This document shows, in pieces, positions 1 through 9,585 of a stretch of DNA of 64,000 bases. The stretch is from Rhizobium sp. EC-SD404 (lineage in GTDB: Bacteria > Pseudomonadota > Alphaproteobacteria > Rhizobiales > Rhizobiaceae). Under the pieces are notes generated by a model, which was not told the DNA's origin, did no database searches, and saw only the letters and a list, made by a program, of their open reading frames with translations. The stretch spans positions 2,713,890 through 2,777,889 of the forward strand of contig NZ_LR701459.1 of assembly GCF_902498825.1 (NCBI RefSeq), in the 5' to 3' direction. Positions within the stretch are counted from its first letter, which is position 1; each line of letters begins with the position of its first letter. A program made the translations under genes and the position numbers.

Positions 1-96
1 CGGGAATCGGCCTATCTCAATGGCTCGACCTCGATCGTCGACTTGGAAATGCGTATGCGCGAGATCGACAGCGGCCGGTTCCGCAATCGCCTTTAA
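1..96 (+). CDS. 3' end of a small protein, DUF3563-like (partial)
   Basis: An open frame enters from the left edge and stops at a TAA at 94-96, leaving 31 codons. The visible tail contains AYLNGSTSIVDLEMRMREID, which resembles the short basic DUF3563 family (an AYL...DLE.RMR pattern). The function of that family is unknown. A strong terminator follows 24 nt after the stop. The start lies outside the window, so length and upstream context cannot be judged. The family assignment rests on pattern memory only. Confidence 0.5.
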   Translation, partial: RESAYLNGSTSIVDLEMRMREIDSGRFRNRL

Positions 97-120
97 GACG
101 AGCATGACGCTCCGACGTTG

Positions 121-155
121 AAAAGCCCGCTGCGATCGCTCGCAGCGGGCTTTTT
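121..155. terminator. Bidirectional intrinsic terminator
   Basis: A 15-bp perfect stem (AAAAGCCCGCTGCGA against its complement) encloses the 4-nt loop TCGC, with T-runs on both strands. It sits between the left-edge plus-strand gene and the end of the minus-strand livK-like gene, so it can stop transcription from both sides. Confidence 0.93.
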
Positions 156-207
156 GTTTGTAGTCGATGGGCCGAGCTGACGCCGGCCCATCGCGACAAT
201 TGTTTGC

Positions 208-1326
208 TTACTGAGCAGCGGCGTCTTCGTAGTAGCCGTATTCGCCGGCAGTCCACTCGTACATGACGTAGCCGGGCAGCGTGACGTCGCCCTTGTCGTC
301 GAAGTCGAGTTCGCCGAGAACGGTCTGGAAGGTGCCTGCATTCAGGGCTTCGACCACACCGTCGAAATCGGTCGAACCGGCTTCTTCAACGGCAGCGGCC
401 CAGGCCTGGATCGCAGCGTAGGTGTAGAGCGTGTAGCCTTCCGGGTTGATGCCTTCAGCTTCGAACTTCTCGACGACCGGAGCGGCTTCTTCGTTGAGGC
501 GCGGATCCGGAGAGAAGGTCATGAGCGTGCCTTCGCCGGCATCGCCCGTGATGGACCAATACTCGTCGGTGACAAGCGCATCGCCGGAGATCAGGACCGC
601 GTCCATGGCCTGGTCGGCCATCTGGCGTTTGATGAGACCGGCTTCCGTGTGGTACCCGCCAACGTACAGAACGTTCACGCCTTCGTTCTTCAGACGGGTC
701 ACGAGCGCGGTGTAGTCCTGCTCACCAGCCGTATAGGCCTGGTAAAGAGCCGGCTCGCCGCCTGCTGCCTCATAGAACGACATCGTCTGGTCTGCGAGGC
801 CCTTGCCGTAAGCCGTGTTGTCGTGAATGAACGCGACCTTGGCATCCGGGAAGGTTTCCATCAGGAACTGGCCGGCGATTTCGCCCTGCTGGTCGTCACG
901 TCCGCAGGTGCGGAAAATGCCGGGGCCCGGACGCTCGTCCGTGAAGGCCGGGGCGGTCGAAGCTGGTGAGATCTGGACCACGCCTTCTTCGTCATAGACG
1001 GCGCTGGCCGGGATCGACGAACCCGAGCAGAAATGGCCGGCAACGAAAACGGCGCCTTCGCCGACGAGCTGGTTGGCGACCGAGACGGCCTGACGGGCGT
1101 CGCAGGCATCGTCACCGATTTCAAGCACGAGCTGTTCGCCGAGGACGCCGCCAGCCGCATTGATGTCGGCCACGGCCATTTCGGCGCCGGCCTGCATCTG
1201 TGCGCCGAACGACGCGTACTGTCCGGTCATCGGACCAGCGGTCGCGATGACGATATCGGCCGAAGCCATACCGGCGGTTGCAAAGAGCGCGGAAGCGGCC
1301 ACGCCCGTCATCAGAACTTTCTTCAT
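208..1326 (-). CDS. Branched-chain amino-acid-type ABC transporter substrate-binding protein
   Basis: Periplasmic binding protein of the LivJ/LivK (Peripla_BP_6) family, 372 aa. It begins MKKVLMTGVAASALFATAG..ASA, a typical Sec signal peptide, followed by the mature DIVIATAGPMTGQYASFG start seen in Leu/Ile/Val-binding proteins, with the SGSSIPAS ligand-loop segment near residue 110. The start is chosen at the ATG after an AGGGAG ribosome-binding site; the open frame extends much further upstream but that part is not protein-like. The gene is last in the run livH-livM-livG-livF-DUF6867 on the same strand, separated by 137 nt that hold a perfect palindrome, so it may also have its own promoter. 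Ligand is inferred only; the divergent hydroxyproline operon makes other amino acids possible. Confidence 0.93.
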   Translation of the reverse strand: MKKVLMTGVAASALFATAGMASADIVIATAGPMTGQYASFGAQMQAGAEMAVADINAAGGVLGEQLVLEIGDDACDARQAVSVANQLVGEGAVFVAGHFCSGSSIPASAVYDEEGVVQISPASTAPAFTDERPGPGIFRTCGRDDQQGEIAGQFLMETFPDAKVAFIHDNTAYGKGLADQTMSFYEAAGGEPALYQAYTAGEQDYTALVTRLKNEGVNVLYVGGYHTEAGLIKRQMADQAMDAVLISGDALVTDEYWSITGDAGEGTLMTFSPDPRLNEEAAPVVEKFEAEGINPEGYTLYTYAAIQAWAAAVEEAGSTDFDGVVEALNAGTFQTVLGELDFDDKGDVTLPGYVMYEWTAGEYGYYEDAAAQ

Positions 1327-1420
1327 TCGATAGTCTCCCTCTGGTGTTTTGCGGCGGAGCACACGCCCCCGTTCCGCTCCCGAAACATCCTTGCGTTCCG
1401 GCTTATTTCGGATGCTATTC

Positions 1421-1436
1421 CCTTTGCCGGCAAAGG
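1421..1436. promoter_or_regulatory. Perfect 16-bp palindrome between DUF6867 and the liv binding-protein gene
   Basis: CCTTTGCCGGCAAAGG is a perfect inverted repeat in the 137-nt gap upstream of the substrate-binding-protein gene. It could be an operator or an RNA-processing hairpin that lets this gene be expressed at a different level from the membrane genes. No T-run follows, so it is not a classic terminator. Confidence 0.4.
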
Positions 1437-1463
1437 CAATCGGGAAAAGCCCCGAAAATTCGA

Positions 1464-1811
1464 TCACGAACCCTGCTTCACCTTCCAGGCGAGTGGGCCC
1501 GCCTGCTCGTTGATCCACGTGTATTGACGCACCATCTGTCGCGCCCGGAAAAACCGATGCCCGATGAGCCCGATGACGACGATGATCGCGAGGTGGAGAA
1601 GGAAATAATAGAGCGTCAGCAGCTCGCCGTCGTAGAGCGCAAAGTTGAGGAAGCGCACCGCGAGCGAGACGAGAAAGCAATAGAAGACGAGCAGCCAGAT
1701 AGGCTGCCAGGTCTTCGCCATCGCCCGTCCCGTCATCCAGGCAGCGCCTCCGCCGAGAAAGAGCGTGACGACGATGAAGGCGATGATTGAGTTGTCCCAG
1801 AGCACGCCCAT
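1464..1811 (-). CDS. DUF6867 family membrane protein linked to the liv transporter
   Basis: Small integral membrane protein of 115 aa with about three hydrophobic segments (roughly residues 9-27, 36-58 and 68-86) and a basic C-terminus ending in KVKQGS. Its ATG overlaps the TGA of the livF gene by one base (TGATG), which implies translational coupling. Proteins of this type are found beside liv ABC transporter genes in rhizobia; their role is unknown and an accessory or stabilising function is only a guess. Confidence 0.8.
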   Translation of the reverse strand: MGVLWDNSIIAFIVVTLFLGGGAAWMTGRAMAKTWQPIWLLVFYCFLVSLAVRFLNFALYDGELLTLYYFLLHLAIIVVIGLIGHRFFRARQMVRQYTWINEQAGPLAWKVKQGS

Positions 1812-2575
1812 CAGTGCGCTCCCCCTTCCAGATAGGCAGCCTGGATCTCGGGGCTCGCCAGCAACTCCTTGCCGGTGCCCGTAATCGAGATCTTGCCGTT
1901 GACCATGACATAGCCGCGGTGGGCGAGCTTCAGCGCATGGTAGGCGTTTTGTTCGACGAGGAAGACCGTCAGCCCTTCCGATTGGTTGAGGTCGCGGATG
2001 GCGTTGAAGATCTGCCGCACGATCAGCGGTGCAAGACCGAGGGACGGTTCGTCCAGCAGAAGCAGCTTCGGCCGGCTCATCAATGCCCGAGCGATAGCCA
2101 GCATCTGCTGCTCACCGCCCGAAAGCGTTCCGCCGCGCTGGCCCTGCCGGTCTTTCAAACGCGGAAACAGCGTGTACATCCGCTCCAGATCATCCTCGAA
2201 ATGGGTCATGTCGGTGATGCCGGCACCCATCTGCAGATTCTCGCGAACGGTCATACGCGGGAAGATGCGGCGCCCTTCCGGGGACTGGGCGATGCCCTTG
2301 CGCATGATCTCGTGGGTTGGAACGCGGGTGATGTCCTCCCCCCGATAGAACACGTTGCCATGCCGCGCTTGCGGATTTCCGCAGATCGTCATCATCAGCG
2401 TGGATTTGCCGGCGCCATTGGCGCCGATCAGGCTGACGATCTCACCATCCTGAATGTCGATGTCGACGCCCTTCAGGGCGTGGATGGCGCCGTAGTAGGT
2501 GTGGACGCCACGAACGGCCAGAACGGGCTCGCCTGTCGGAACGGCCATGGGATCGCTGACGCTTGCCATGCTCAT
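1811..2575 (-). CDS. livF: Branched-chain amino-acid-type ABC transporter ATP-binding protein LivF
   Basis: Cytoplasmic ATPase of 254 aa that powers the LivHM permease. Walker A GANGAGKS is at residues 51-58, the signature LSGGEQQ near 147 and the Walker B LLLLDEPSLGLAP shortly after, with the switch region VFLVEQNAYHAL. This order and the length match LivF rather than LivG. The ATG overlaps the last four bases of livG (ATGA), so the two ATPases are translationally coupled. It starts with a roughly 15-residue N-terminal extension before the ABC domain; a later ATG (MAVPTGEP) is an alternative start. Confidence 0.94.
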   Translation of the reverse strand: MSMASVSDPMAVPTGEPVLAVRGVHTYYGAIHALKGVDIDIQDGEIVSLIGANGAGKSTLMMTICGNPQARHGNVFYRGEDITRVPTHEIMRKGIAQSPEGRRIFPRMTVRENLQMGAGITDMTHFEDDLERMYTLFPRLKDRQGQRGGTLSGGEQQMLAIARALMSRPKLLLLDEPSLGLAPLIVRQIFNAIRDLNQSEGLTVFLVEQNAYHALKLAHRGYVMVNGKISITGTGKELLASPEIQAAYLEGGAH

Positions 2576-3642
2576 TGGCCGTCTCCCTTCGCATCCTTGG
2601 AAACACTGCGCGCCGACAATTCCTTCAGTGTCTGCGCGGCTTCAGCGTCGACAACCCGAACGTTTCCGCCGACACTGGCTGCTTCCATTTCGACCTCTGC
2701 TTCCACCGCCTCTACCTCTTCGTCGTCGACACCGAGATAGGCCGCGATGACCTTGGGATCGGAACGCACGTCCTGAGGCGCGCCGTCGGAAATCTTGCGG
2801 CCATAGTCGAGAACGACGACGTGGTCCGAAATCTCCATCACGACGCTCATGTCATGCTCGATGAGCAGCACCGAGATGCCCTCGTCGTCGCGAATCTGGC
2901 GCAGAAGCGCATTGAGCTCGCTGGACTCTTTTGGGTTCAAGCCGGCGGCGGGCTCGTCAAGGCACAGCACCTGCGGGCGCGTGCACATGGCCCGCGCGAT
3001 CTCCAGCCGGCGCTGATCGCCATAGGGCAGATCGGCAGCCGGATCGTCGGCCCGGTCGATGAGATTGGTTTTCTCCAGCCAGTATTTGGCCAGTTCGATC
3101 GCCTCGCGCTCGCCCTTTCGGTAGGACGGCAGGCCGAAAATGCCGCCGAACGTATAGCTGGACGCGACGATCAACGCATTGTGCTGCGCGACCATCAGGT
3201 TTTCCAAAAGCGTCATTCCGCCGAAGAGGCGAATGTTCTGGAAGGTACGCGCGACCTTCCCGACGGCTGCAATCTCCATGTCGGGCATGCGCTCGAGCAG
3301 GAAGAGGCCGTCATCGGCGAAATACCGCCGCCCCTCTTGTGTCCGAGCTTCCAGATTGGCGAAGGCAGACGGCGTGTGCGCCATGATCATCCGACCTTCG
3401 GTCGGCTTGTAGAAGCCGGTCAGGCAGTTGAACACCGTCGTCTTGCCTGCGCCGTTCGGGCCGATCAGCGAGGTGATGTCGCCACGCCCGACATCGAACG
3501 AGAGATTGTCGACCGCGACCAGGCCGCCGAAGCGCATGGTCAGGTGCTCGATGCGGATGACGACGTCGGTTTCCCAGTTGCGCAGCGTCTGCTTGGAGCT
3601 GCCTGCAATTGCAGGCGTTGGGGAAATGGGTTGCAGGCTCAT
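2572..3642 (-). CDS. livG: Branched-chain amino-acid-type ABC transporter ATP-binding protein LivG
   Basis: Second ATPase of the Liv transporter, 356 aa, about 100 longer than the enteric LivG. Walker A GPNGAGKTT is at residues 61-69, the divergent signature LPYGDQRRLEIARA replaces LSGGQ as usual for LivG, and the Walker B is VLCLDEPAAGLNP. The extra length comes from an N-terminal tail, an insertion before the Q-loop (TFQNIRLF) and an acidic C-terminal tail after residue 300 rich in Glu, Val and Ala. It starts one base after the livM stop codon and overlaps livF by four bases. Confidence 0.94.
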   Translation of the reverse strand: MSLQPISPTPAIAGSSKQTLRNWETDVVIRIEHLTMRFGGLVAVDNLSFDVGRGDITSLIGPNGAGKTTVFNCLTGFYKPTEGRMIMAHTPSAFANLEARTQEGRRYFADDGLFLLERMPDMEIAAVGKVARTFQNIRLFGGMTLLENLMVAQHNALIVASSYTFGGIFGLPSYRKGEREAIELAKYWLEKTNLIDRADDPAADLPYGDQRRLEIARAMCTRPQVLCLDEPAAGLNPKESSELNALLRQIRDDEGISVLLIEHDMSVVMEISDHVVVLDYGRKISDGAPQDVRSDPKVIAAYLGVDDEEVEAVEAEVEMEAASVGGNVRVVDAEAAQTLKELSARSVSKDAKGDGQ

Positions 3643-3643
3643 G

Positions 3644-4978
3644 TCAGTGCCCCTCCCCCTGGCTCACAAGATCGGCAGAGACCGCCTTTCGTTCCTTCAG
3701 GAAGACCGTGGGATTGCGCGTCGACACCAGCCCGCGCGGCTTCCAGATCATGATCAGCACCATCAGGAGGCCGAACACCAGGACGCGGAATTCCTCCAGA
3801 TTTCGGAACATTTCGAAGCCACCGATCATCACCAGCGAGGCGAAGACGACGCCCATCTGGCTGCCGAGACCGCCGAGCACGACGATGGCAAGAATGATCG
3901 CCGATTCCAGGAAGGTGAAGCTTTCCGGCGAGATGAAGCCCTGGCGCGTGGCGAAGAAGGCACCGGCGAACCCGCCGAACATTGCGCCGATCGCAAAGGC
4001 GGAAAGCTTGGTGTTGGTCGTGTTTATGCCGAGCGACCGGCAGGCGATCTCGTCTTCACGCAAGGCTTCCCAGGCGCGGCCGATCGGCAGTTTGCGCAGC
4101 CGCAGCGTGACCCAGTTGGTGATGAGCGCAAGCGCGAGGATGATATAATAGAGGAAGATGATGCGGTGAATCGCGGCGTATTCGAGCCCGAAGAAATCCG
4201 CAAAGCCTCCCTCGTCGCGCGTGAAATCCAGACCGAAGAAGGTCGGGCGCGGGATCTGCGTGATGCCGTTCGGACCATTCGTCAGGTCGTACCAGTTCAA
4301 GAGCACGATACGGATGATTTCGCCGAAAGCGAGCGTTACAATTGCGAGATAGTCGCCGCGTAGCCTCAGCACCGGGAAGCCGAGGATCACGCCCCAGAAG
4401 GCGGCGAGAATGCCCGCGAGCGGAAGGCAGACCCAGAAGCCGAGATCGAAATACTGCGACAGCAGCGCGTAGGAATAGGCGCCGACCGCATAGAACGCGA
4501 CATAGCCGAGATCGAGCAGACCGGCGAGCCCGACGACGATGTTCAGGCCCCAACCGAGCATGATGTAGGTCAGCACCAGCACGCCGAGGTCGACATAATA
4601 GCGGCCCTGACCCGGAACCAGCAGCATGACGATGAAGGGAAGCGTGACGGCGATGCCGAGCATCACCGGGCCGAGGAACCGCGAAACATGGCCGGCCTTG
4701 TTGAAATCCGGCAGTACGTCGGAGAGCCCCTTGGGTCCGCCGGCGCGCTTCCAGAAGAAGATGTTCAGCAGGAACCGGCCGACGGCCGTCGCTGCCGCCA
4801 TCATCAAGACACGGTCCCATTCGGTCGTGATCTGCAGACCGCCGGCACCGGCATCGGTGCGTAGCCCGACGATGATGGAGAAGAGGATAAGGGCGAGAAC
4901 CCCGGCGAGGATGGCATCCTTGAGAGAAGCCATCACGATGTTTTCTTCGGCGGCAGGTGCCGCGTTGAACGCAACCAT
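3644..4978 (-). CDS. livM: Branched-chain amino-acid-type ABC transporter permease LivM
   Basis: Inner-membrane permease of 444 aa with about ten hydrophobic segments. The family core is evident in GLNIVVGLAGLLDLGYVAFYAVGAY, the EAA-like cytoplasmic loop RAWEALREDEIACRSLGIN, and AFAIGAMFGGFAGAFFATRQ. It pairs with LivH to form the transmembrane channel. The first 130 residues form an extra hydrophobic N-terminal region typical of long LivM proteins. The ATG lies one base after the livH stop. An internal ATG (MASLKDAIL) is an alternative start. Confidence 0.94.
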   Translation of the reverse strand: MVAFNAAPAAEENIVMASLKDAILAGVLALILFSIIVGLRTDAGAGGLQITTEWDRVLMMAAATAVGRFLLNIFFWKRAGGPKGLSDVLPDFNKAGHVSRFLGPVMLGIAVTLPFIVMLLVPGQGRYYVDLGVLVLTYIMLGWGLNIVVGLAGLLDLGYVAFYAVGAYSYALLSQYFDLGFWVCLPLAGILAAFWGVILGFPVLRLRGDYLAIVTLAFGEIIRIVLLNWYDLTNGPNGITQIPRPTFFGLDFTRDEGGFADFFGLEYAAIHRIIFLYYIILALALITNWVTLRLRKLPIGRAWEALREDEIACRSLGINTTNTKLSAFAIGAMFGGFAGAFFATRQGFISPESFTFLESAIILAIVVLGGLGSQMGVVFASLVMIGGFEMFRNLEEFRVLVFGLLMVLIMIWKPRGLVSTRNPTVFLKERKAVSADLVSQGEGH

Positions 4979-4979
4979 A

Positions 4980-5903
<924 letters not shown>

Positions 5904-6056
5904 TGTGCTGTACCCCTCTGGCCGGCTTGTCCCGCCGGTTTTGCCGTTCGATCGACCGCGGCTCCCACAACCGCCGATCATCGTCTGCAATATCAGCTAT
6001 TAAGATCGCCAATGGGTCGATGAGGTCAATAGAGAAAAACGCCGATTGAAGGCGCT

Positions 6057-6068
6057 TTGACCGGTCAA
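6057..6068. promoter_or_regulatory. Palindromic operator candidate in the liv/hyp divergent control region
   Basis: TTGACCGGTCAA is a perfect 12-bp palindrome inside the 330-nt gap (5904-6233) between livH and the hydroxyproline operon. Half of it (GGTCAAT) recurs at 6024-6030. The location suggests a shared regulator for both divergent operons; no regulator gene is adjacent. I see no coding sequence on either strand of this gap that looks real. Confidence 0.45.
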
Positions 6069-6233
6069 TCCACCGTCTTGATCGTCATTTGGCGACCAAG
6101 AAAACGAAATGCTTTGAAACCGGTATGGGCCCTCGGAATCGTGTGGGCGAGGTACGGCGTGCTGCCTCTTGCCACTGAACCGGCTTTGGGATTTGCTGCC
6201 GAAACTGAAACGCTCGACGCACGGAGTCTGGTC

Positions 6234-7139
6234 ATGTGGAGTGGCATCCTTCCCGCCGTTACAACGAAGTTCAAGGAGGATGAAAGCCTCGACCATGCGG
6301 AGATGGAGCGTTGCTTCGGCCTGCAGATCGACGCGGGCGTCGACGGGCTGATCGTCGCCGGGTCGCTCGGCGAAGGCCCGATGCTGACGCAGGAAGAGCG
6401 CATCGAGGTCTACCACACCGCAAAGGCCGCGGCCGGCAAGCGACCCGTCCTGGTGACGGTCGCGGAAGCATCGACAGCGGCGGCATGCGCGATGGCGAAG
6501 AAGGCAGCACAGGCCGGGGCCGATGGACTGATGGTCGTGCCGAGCCCGATCTATCATACCGACGCGCGCGAGACCGAGGCCAATCTGCGCGCCATCGCAG
6601 CTGCCGGCGATCTGCCGGTGATGATCTACTCGAACCGCGTCGCCTACCGCGTTGACGTGACTCCGCAATTGATGGCCGACCTTGCCGACGACGCCCGCTT
6701 CGTCGCCATCAAGGAATCCTCCGACGACATTCGCCGCACCACCGAGATCATCAATCATCTGGGTGATCGCTACGCCGTGCTGACCGGCGTCGACAATCTT
6801 GCTTTCGAGGCGCTGTCGGTCGGCGCGACGGGTTGGGTCGCCGGCCTCGTCGTTGCCTTCCCCAAGGAAACGGTCGCCATCTGGCAGCTCATGCAGGCTG
6901 GCCGCCGCGACGAGGCGCTTGCGATCTACCGCTGGTTCCGCCCGCTGCTCGATCTCGATGTCTCCACCTATCTCGTCCAGAACATCAAGCTGGCCGAAGC
7001 GCTCTCCATAAAGACCACCGAGCATGTGCGCGGACCGAGGCTCCCGCTTGCGGGCGAGCGGCGCGCCGAGGTCGAGCGCATCATCCGTGGAGCGATCGAG
7101 ATGCGCCCGACCCTCCCCGCACTGGACATTGCGGCCTGA
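6234..7139 (+). CDS. hypD: 1-pyrroline-4-hydroxy-2-carboxylate deaminase (DapA family)
   Basis: TIM-barrel lyase of 301 aa in the DHDPS/NAL superfamily. In the bacterial hydroxyproline pathway this enzyme deaminates 1-pyrroline-4-hydroxy-2-carboxylate to 2,5-dioxopentanoate. Visible features are GSLGEGPMLT at residues 43-52, the conserved Tyr132 (IYSNRVAYR) and the Schiff-base Lys160 in FVAIKESSDD. The start MWSGILPAVTTKF follows ACGGAG eight bases upstream; the upstream extension of the frame lacks family similarity. The assignment over other DapA relatives comes from its neighbours, a hydroxyproline epimerase and a FAD amino-acid dehydrogenase, spaced by 4-10 nt. Confidence 0.87.
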   Translation: MWSGILPAVTTKFKEDESLDHAEMERCFGLQIDAGVDGLIVAGSLGEGPMLTQEERIEVYHTAKAAAGKRPVLVTVAEASTAAACAMAKKAAQAGADGLMVVPSPIYHTDARETEANLRAIAAAGDLPVMIYSNRVAYRVDVTPQLMADLADDARFVAIKESSDDIRRTTEIINHLGDRYAVLTGVDNLAFEALSVGATGWVAGLVVAFPKETVAIWQLMQAGRRDEALAIYRWFRPLLDLDVSTYLVQNIKLAEALSIKTTEHVRGPRLPLAGERRAEVERIIRGAIEMRPTLPALDIAA

Positions 7140-7143
7140 TCCC

Positions 7144-8391
7144 ATGAACGCCGGCCGATACGATATTGCCGTGATCGGCGCCGGCGTGATCGGAACGACG
7201 ACCGCGCTCTATCTTGCCGAGCGCGGCCTGTCGGTCGCGCTCGTCGACCGCAAGGGCATCTCGTCCGAGACCAGCGCCGGCAATGCGGGCGCCTTCGCCT
7301 TTTCCGACATTCTGCCGCTCGCCTCTCCGGGCATCATGCTGAAAGCACCGTTCTGGCTGATGGATCCGACCGGGCCGCTTTCGGTGCCGCCGGCCTATCT
7401 GCCGACGATCGCACCGTGGCTCTGGCGGTTCTTCAAAGCCGGCAGCCGCAAGAACTATGAACGCAGCATTTCGGCGCAGGCGGCCTTGATGCGTGTCGCT
7501 GAGGCCGAGACGGAGCAGCTTCTGGAGCGCACCGGCTTGAAGCATATGATCGTGGCTCGCGGCGCCCTGCATCTCTACGACACCGAACGCAGCTTCAATG
7601 CCGCTGCGCGCGGCTGGGACCGGCGCACCGAATACGGCATCAGCCACCGCCATCTCGACCGCGCCGGCATCGACGCGATCCAGCCGGGCACGGCGCAGAC
7701 CTTTCGCCACGGCACCCATGTGGCCAGCTGGTCGAACGTTGCCGACCCGAAAGCCTATGTCGTTGCGCTCGGCGAGCGCGCCGTATCCCTCGGCGTCCAT
7801 ATGGAAGTCGCCGACATTGAACGGATCGCCGTCGAGGACGCCGGCGTCCGCCTCTCCTTCACCGATGGACGCTCGCTGCTCACCGAGCAGGCGGTGATTG
7901 CGGCAGGCGCCTGGTCGCATCGGCTGGCGGCATTGATCGGCGACCGGATCCCGCTAGAAACGGAGCGGGGCTACAACACGACGCTTCCGAAATCGGCACT
8001 CGATCTCAATTGTCAGATCATTTTCGACGACCATGGCTTCGTGGTGTCGCCGCTCGGGCAGGCCGTGCGCGTCGGAGGCGCGGTAGAGTTGGCGGGGCTT
8101 GACCGGCCGCCGAACTTCCAACGCTCGAAGACGATGCTTGCCAAAGCTGCACGGTTCCTGCCGGAATTGAACCCTGTGGGTGGCACGGAATGGATGGGCT
8201 TTCGCCCCTCCCTGCCCGATTCCCTGCCCGCCATCGGACGGTCGCGCCGCGTACCCCGTGTAATCCATGCCTTCGGACACGGCCACCTCGGCCTGACGCA
8301 GTCCGCGGCGACCGCAAAGCTCGTTGCCGACATCGCGCTCGATCGCGACACCGAAATCCCGCTTACACCTTATTCACCGCACCGGTTCTGA
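7144..8391 (+). CDS. FAD-dependent D-hydroxyproline dehydrogenase (DadA-like)
   Basis: DAO-family flavoprotein of 415 aa. The N-terminal Rossmann motif is VIGAGVIGTTTALYLAERG (residues 9-27), and the C-terminal part has GHGHLGLTQSAATAKLVAD, as in DadA and D-hydroxyproline dehydrogenases. It probably oxidises cis-4-hydroxy-D-proline to 1-pyrroline-4-hydroxy-2-carboxylate, feeding the upstream deaminase. The ATG lies four bases after the previous stop. No separate small subunits are adjacent, so this is the single-subunit type. D-amino-acid dehydrogenase activity on other substrates cannot be excluded from sequence alone. Confidence 0.87.
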   Translation: MNAGRYDIAVIGAGVIGTTTALYLAERGLSVALVDRKGISSETSAGNAGAFAFSDILPLASPGIMLKAPFWLMDPTGPLSVPPAYLPTIAPWLWRFFKAGSRKNYERSISAQAALMRVAEAETEQLLERTGLKHMIVARGALHLYDTERSFNAAARGWDRRTEYGISHRHLDRAGIDAIQPGTAQTFRHGTHVASWSNVADPKAYVVALGERAVSLGVHMEVADIERIAVEDAGVRLSFTDGRSLLTEQAVIAAGAWSHRLAALIGDRIPLETERGYNTTLPKSALDLNCQIIFDDHGFVVSPLGQAVRVGGAVELAGLDRPPNFQRSKTMLAKAARFLPELNPVGGTEWMGFRPSLPDSLPAIGRSRRVPRVIHAFGHGHLGLTQSAATAKLVADIALDRDTEIPLTPYSPHRF

Positions 8392-8401
8392 AAGCATTCC
8401 C

Positions 8402-9409
8402 ATGGCGCGCCACTCCTTCTTCTGCATCGACGGTCACACCTGCGGCAATCCCGTTCGCGTCGTCGCCGGCGGCGGGCCGCAGCTTCAGGGCGCGACCATG
8501 CTGGAGCGCCGCGCGCATTTCATCGCCGAATACGACTGGATCCGCACCGGGCTGATGTTCGAGCCACGCGGCCACGACATCATGTCCGGCTCGATCCTCT
8601 ACCCGCCGACCCGGGCCGACTGCGACATCGCCATCCTCTTCATCGAGACGTCGGGCTGCCTGCCCATGTGCGGCCACGGCACCATCGGCACGGTCACGAC
8701 GATGATCGAACACGGGCTGGTCAAGCCAAAGACGCCGGGCATCGTAAAGCTCGACACGCCGGCGGGCCTCGTCACCGCAACCTACCGGCAGGAAGGCGAC
8801 TATGTTGAAGAGGTCCGCATCACCAATGTCGCGTCCTTCCTCCATGCCGAAGGGCTGAAGGCGGACGTCGAAGGCCTGGGCGAGATCACGGTGGACGTTG
8901 CCTATGGCGGCAATTTCTACGCCATCGTCGAGCCGCAGGCCGCCTTCTCCGATATCGCCGATGTGTCGGTGCAGGACCTTCTGACCTGGAGCCCGCGCCT
9001 GCGCGCTGCGCTGAATGCCAAATACGAGTTCCAGCATCCCGAACATGCCGACATCAAGGGCCTGCGCCATGTTCTGTGGGCCGGCGCGCCGCGCGACCGA
9101 CAAGCGCACGCGCGCAACGCCGTCTTCTATGGCGAAGCCGCGATCGACCGCTCGCCCTGCGGCACGGGCACCTCGGCGCGCATGGCGCACTGGGCGGCGA
9201 AGGGAAAGCTGGCGGCAGGCGACGATTTCATCCACGAAAGCATCATCGGGTCCCTCTTCCATGGCCGCGTCGAAAGCGAGACGACCGTCGGCGGCAAGCC
9301 GGCGATCATTCCGTCCATCGGCGGCTGGGCACGCGTCACCGGGCTCAACACGATCTTCATCGACGACCGCGACCCGTATGCGCACGGTTTTTCGCTCGCG
9401 GCGCTTTGA
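8402..9409 (+). CDS. 4-hydroxyproline 2-epimerase (proline racemase superfamily)
   Basis: 335-aa enzyme that interconverts trans-4-hydroxy-L-proline and cis-4-hydroxy-D-proline, the first step of hydroxyproline degradation. Both catalytic cysteines are present: Cys90 in the MCGHGTIG motif and Cys253 in SPCGTGTSA. The two-Cys pattern separates epimerases from the Cys/Thr dehydratases. The protein begins MARHSFFCIDGHTCGNPVRV, a typical epimerase N-terminus. It is the third gene of the operon, ten bases after the dehydrogenase. A weak GC-rich hairpin at 9463-9483 follows, without a T-run. Confidence 0.92.
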   Translation: MARHSFFCIDGHTCGNPVRVVAGGGPQLQGATMLERRAHFIAEYDWIRTGLMFEPRGHDIMSGSILYPPTRADCDIAILFIETSGCLPMCGHGTIGTVTTMIEHGLVKPKTPGIVKLDTPAGLVTATYRQEGDYVEEVRITNVASFLHAEGLKADVEGLGEITVDVAYGGNFYAIVEPQAAFSDIADVSVQDLLTWSPRLRAALNAKYEFQHPEHADIKGLRHVLWAGAPRDRQAHARNAVFYGEAAIDRSPCGTGTSARMAHWAAKGKLAAGDDFIHESIIGSLFHGRVESETTVGGKPAIIPSIGGWARVTGLNTIFIDDRDPYAHGFSLAAL

Positions 9410-9585
9410 TACGCTGACCACCTGAGACTTTCGCCGCAGATTTTCCCGCAAAGTCCACCGCAGCCGCAGATTGCGCCTGCGGCACGATGTCGGCCGCGCC
9501 GTAAACGCGCCATTTTGCGTTGCGCCAGCGCTTTTCATCCCATAGTCTCCGGTTCACGCAAGATAAACGGACGAAAAGTCACGAA

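Noticed and set aside
1327..1911. Long N-terminal extension of the liv binding-protein frame
   Set aside because: The extension lies before a clear signal peptide and a good ribosome-binding site, and overlaps the DUF6867 and livF genes in another frame with Arg-rich content.
6000..7145. Long minus-strand frame opposite hypD
   Set aside because: It is a shadow of the DapA-family gene: no start signal, no family content, while the plus strand has catalytic residues in place.
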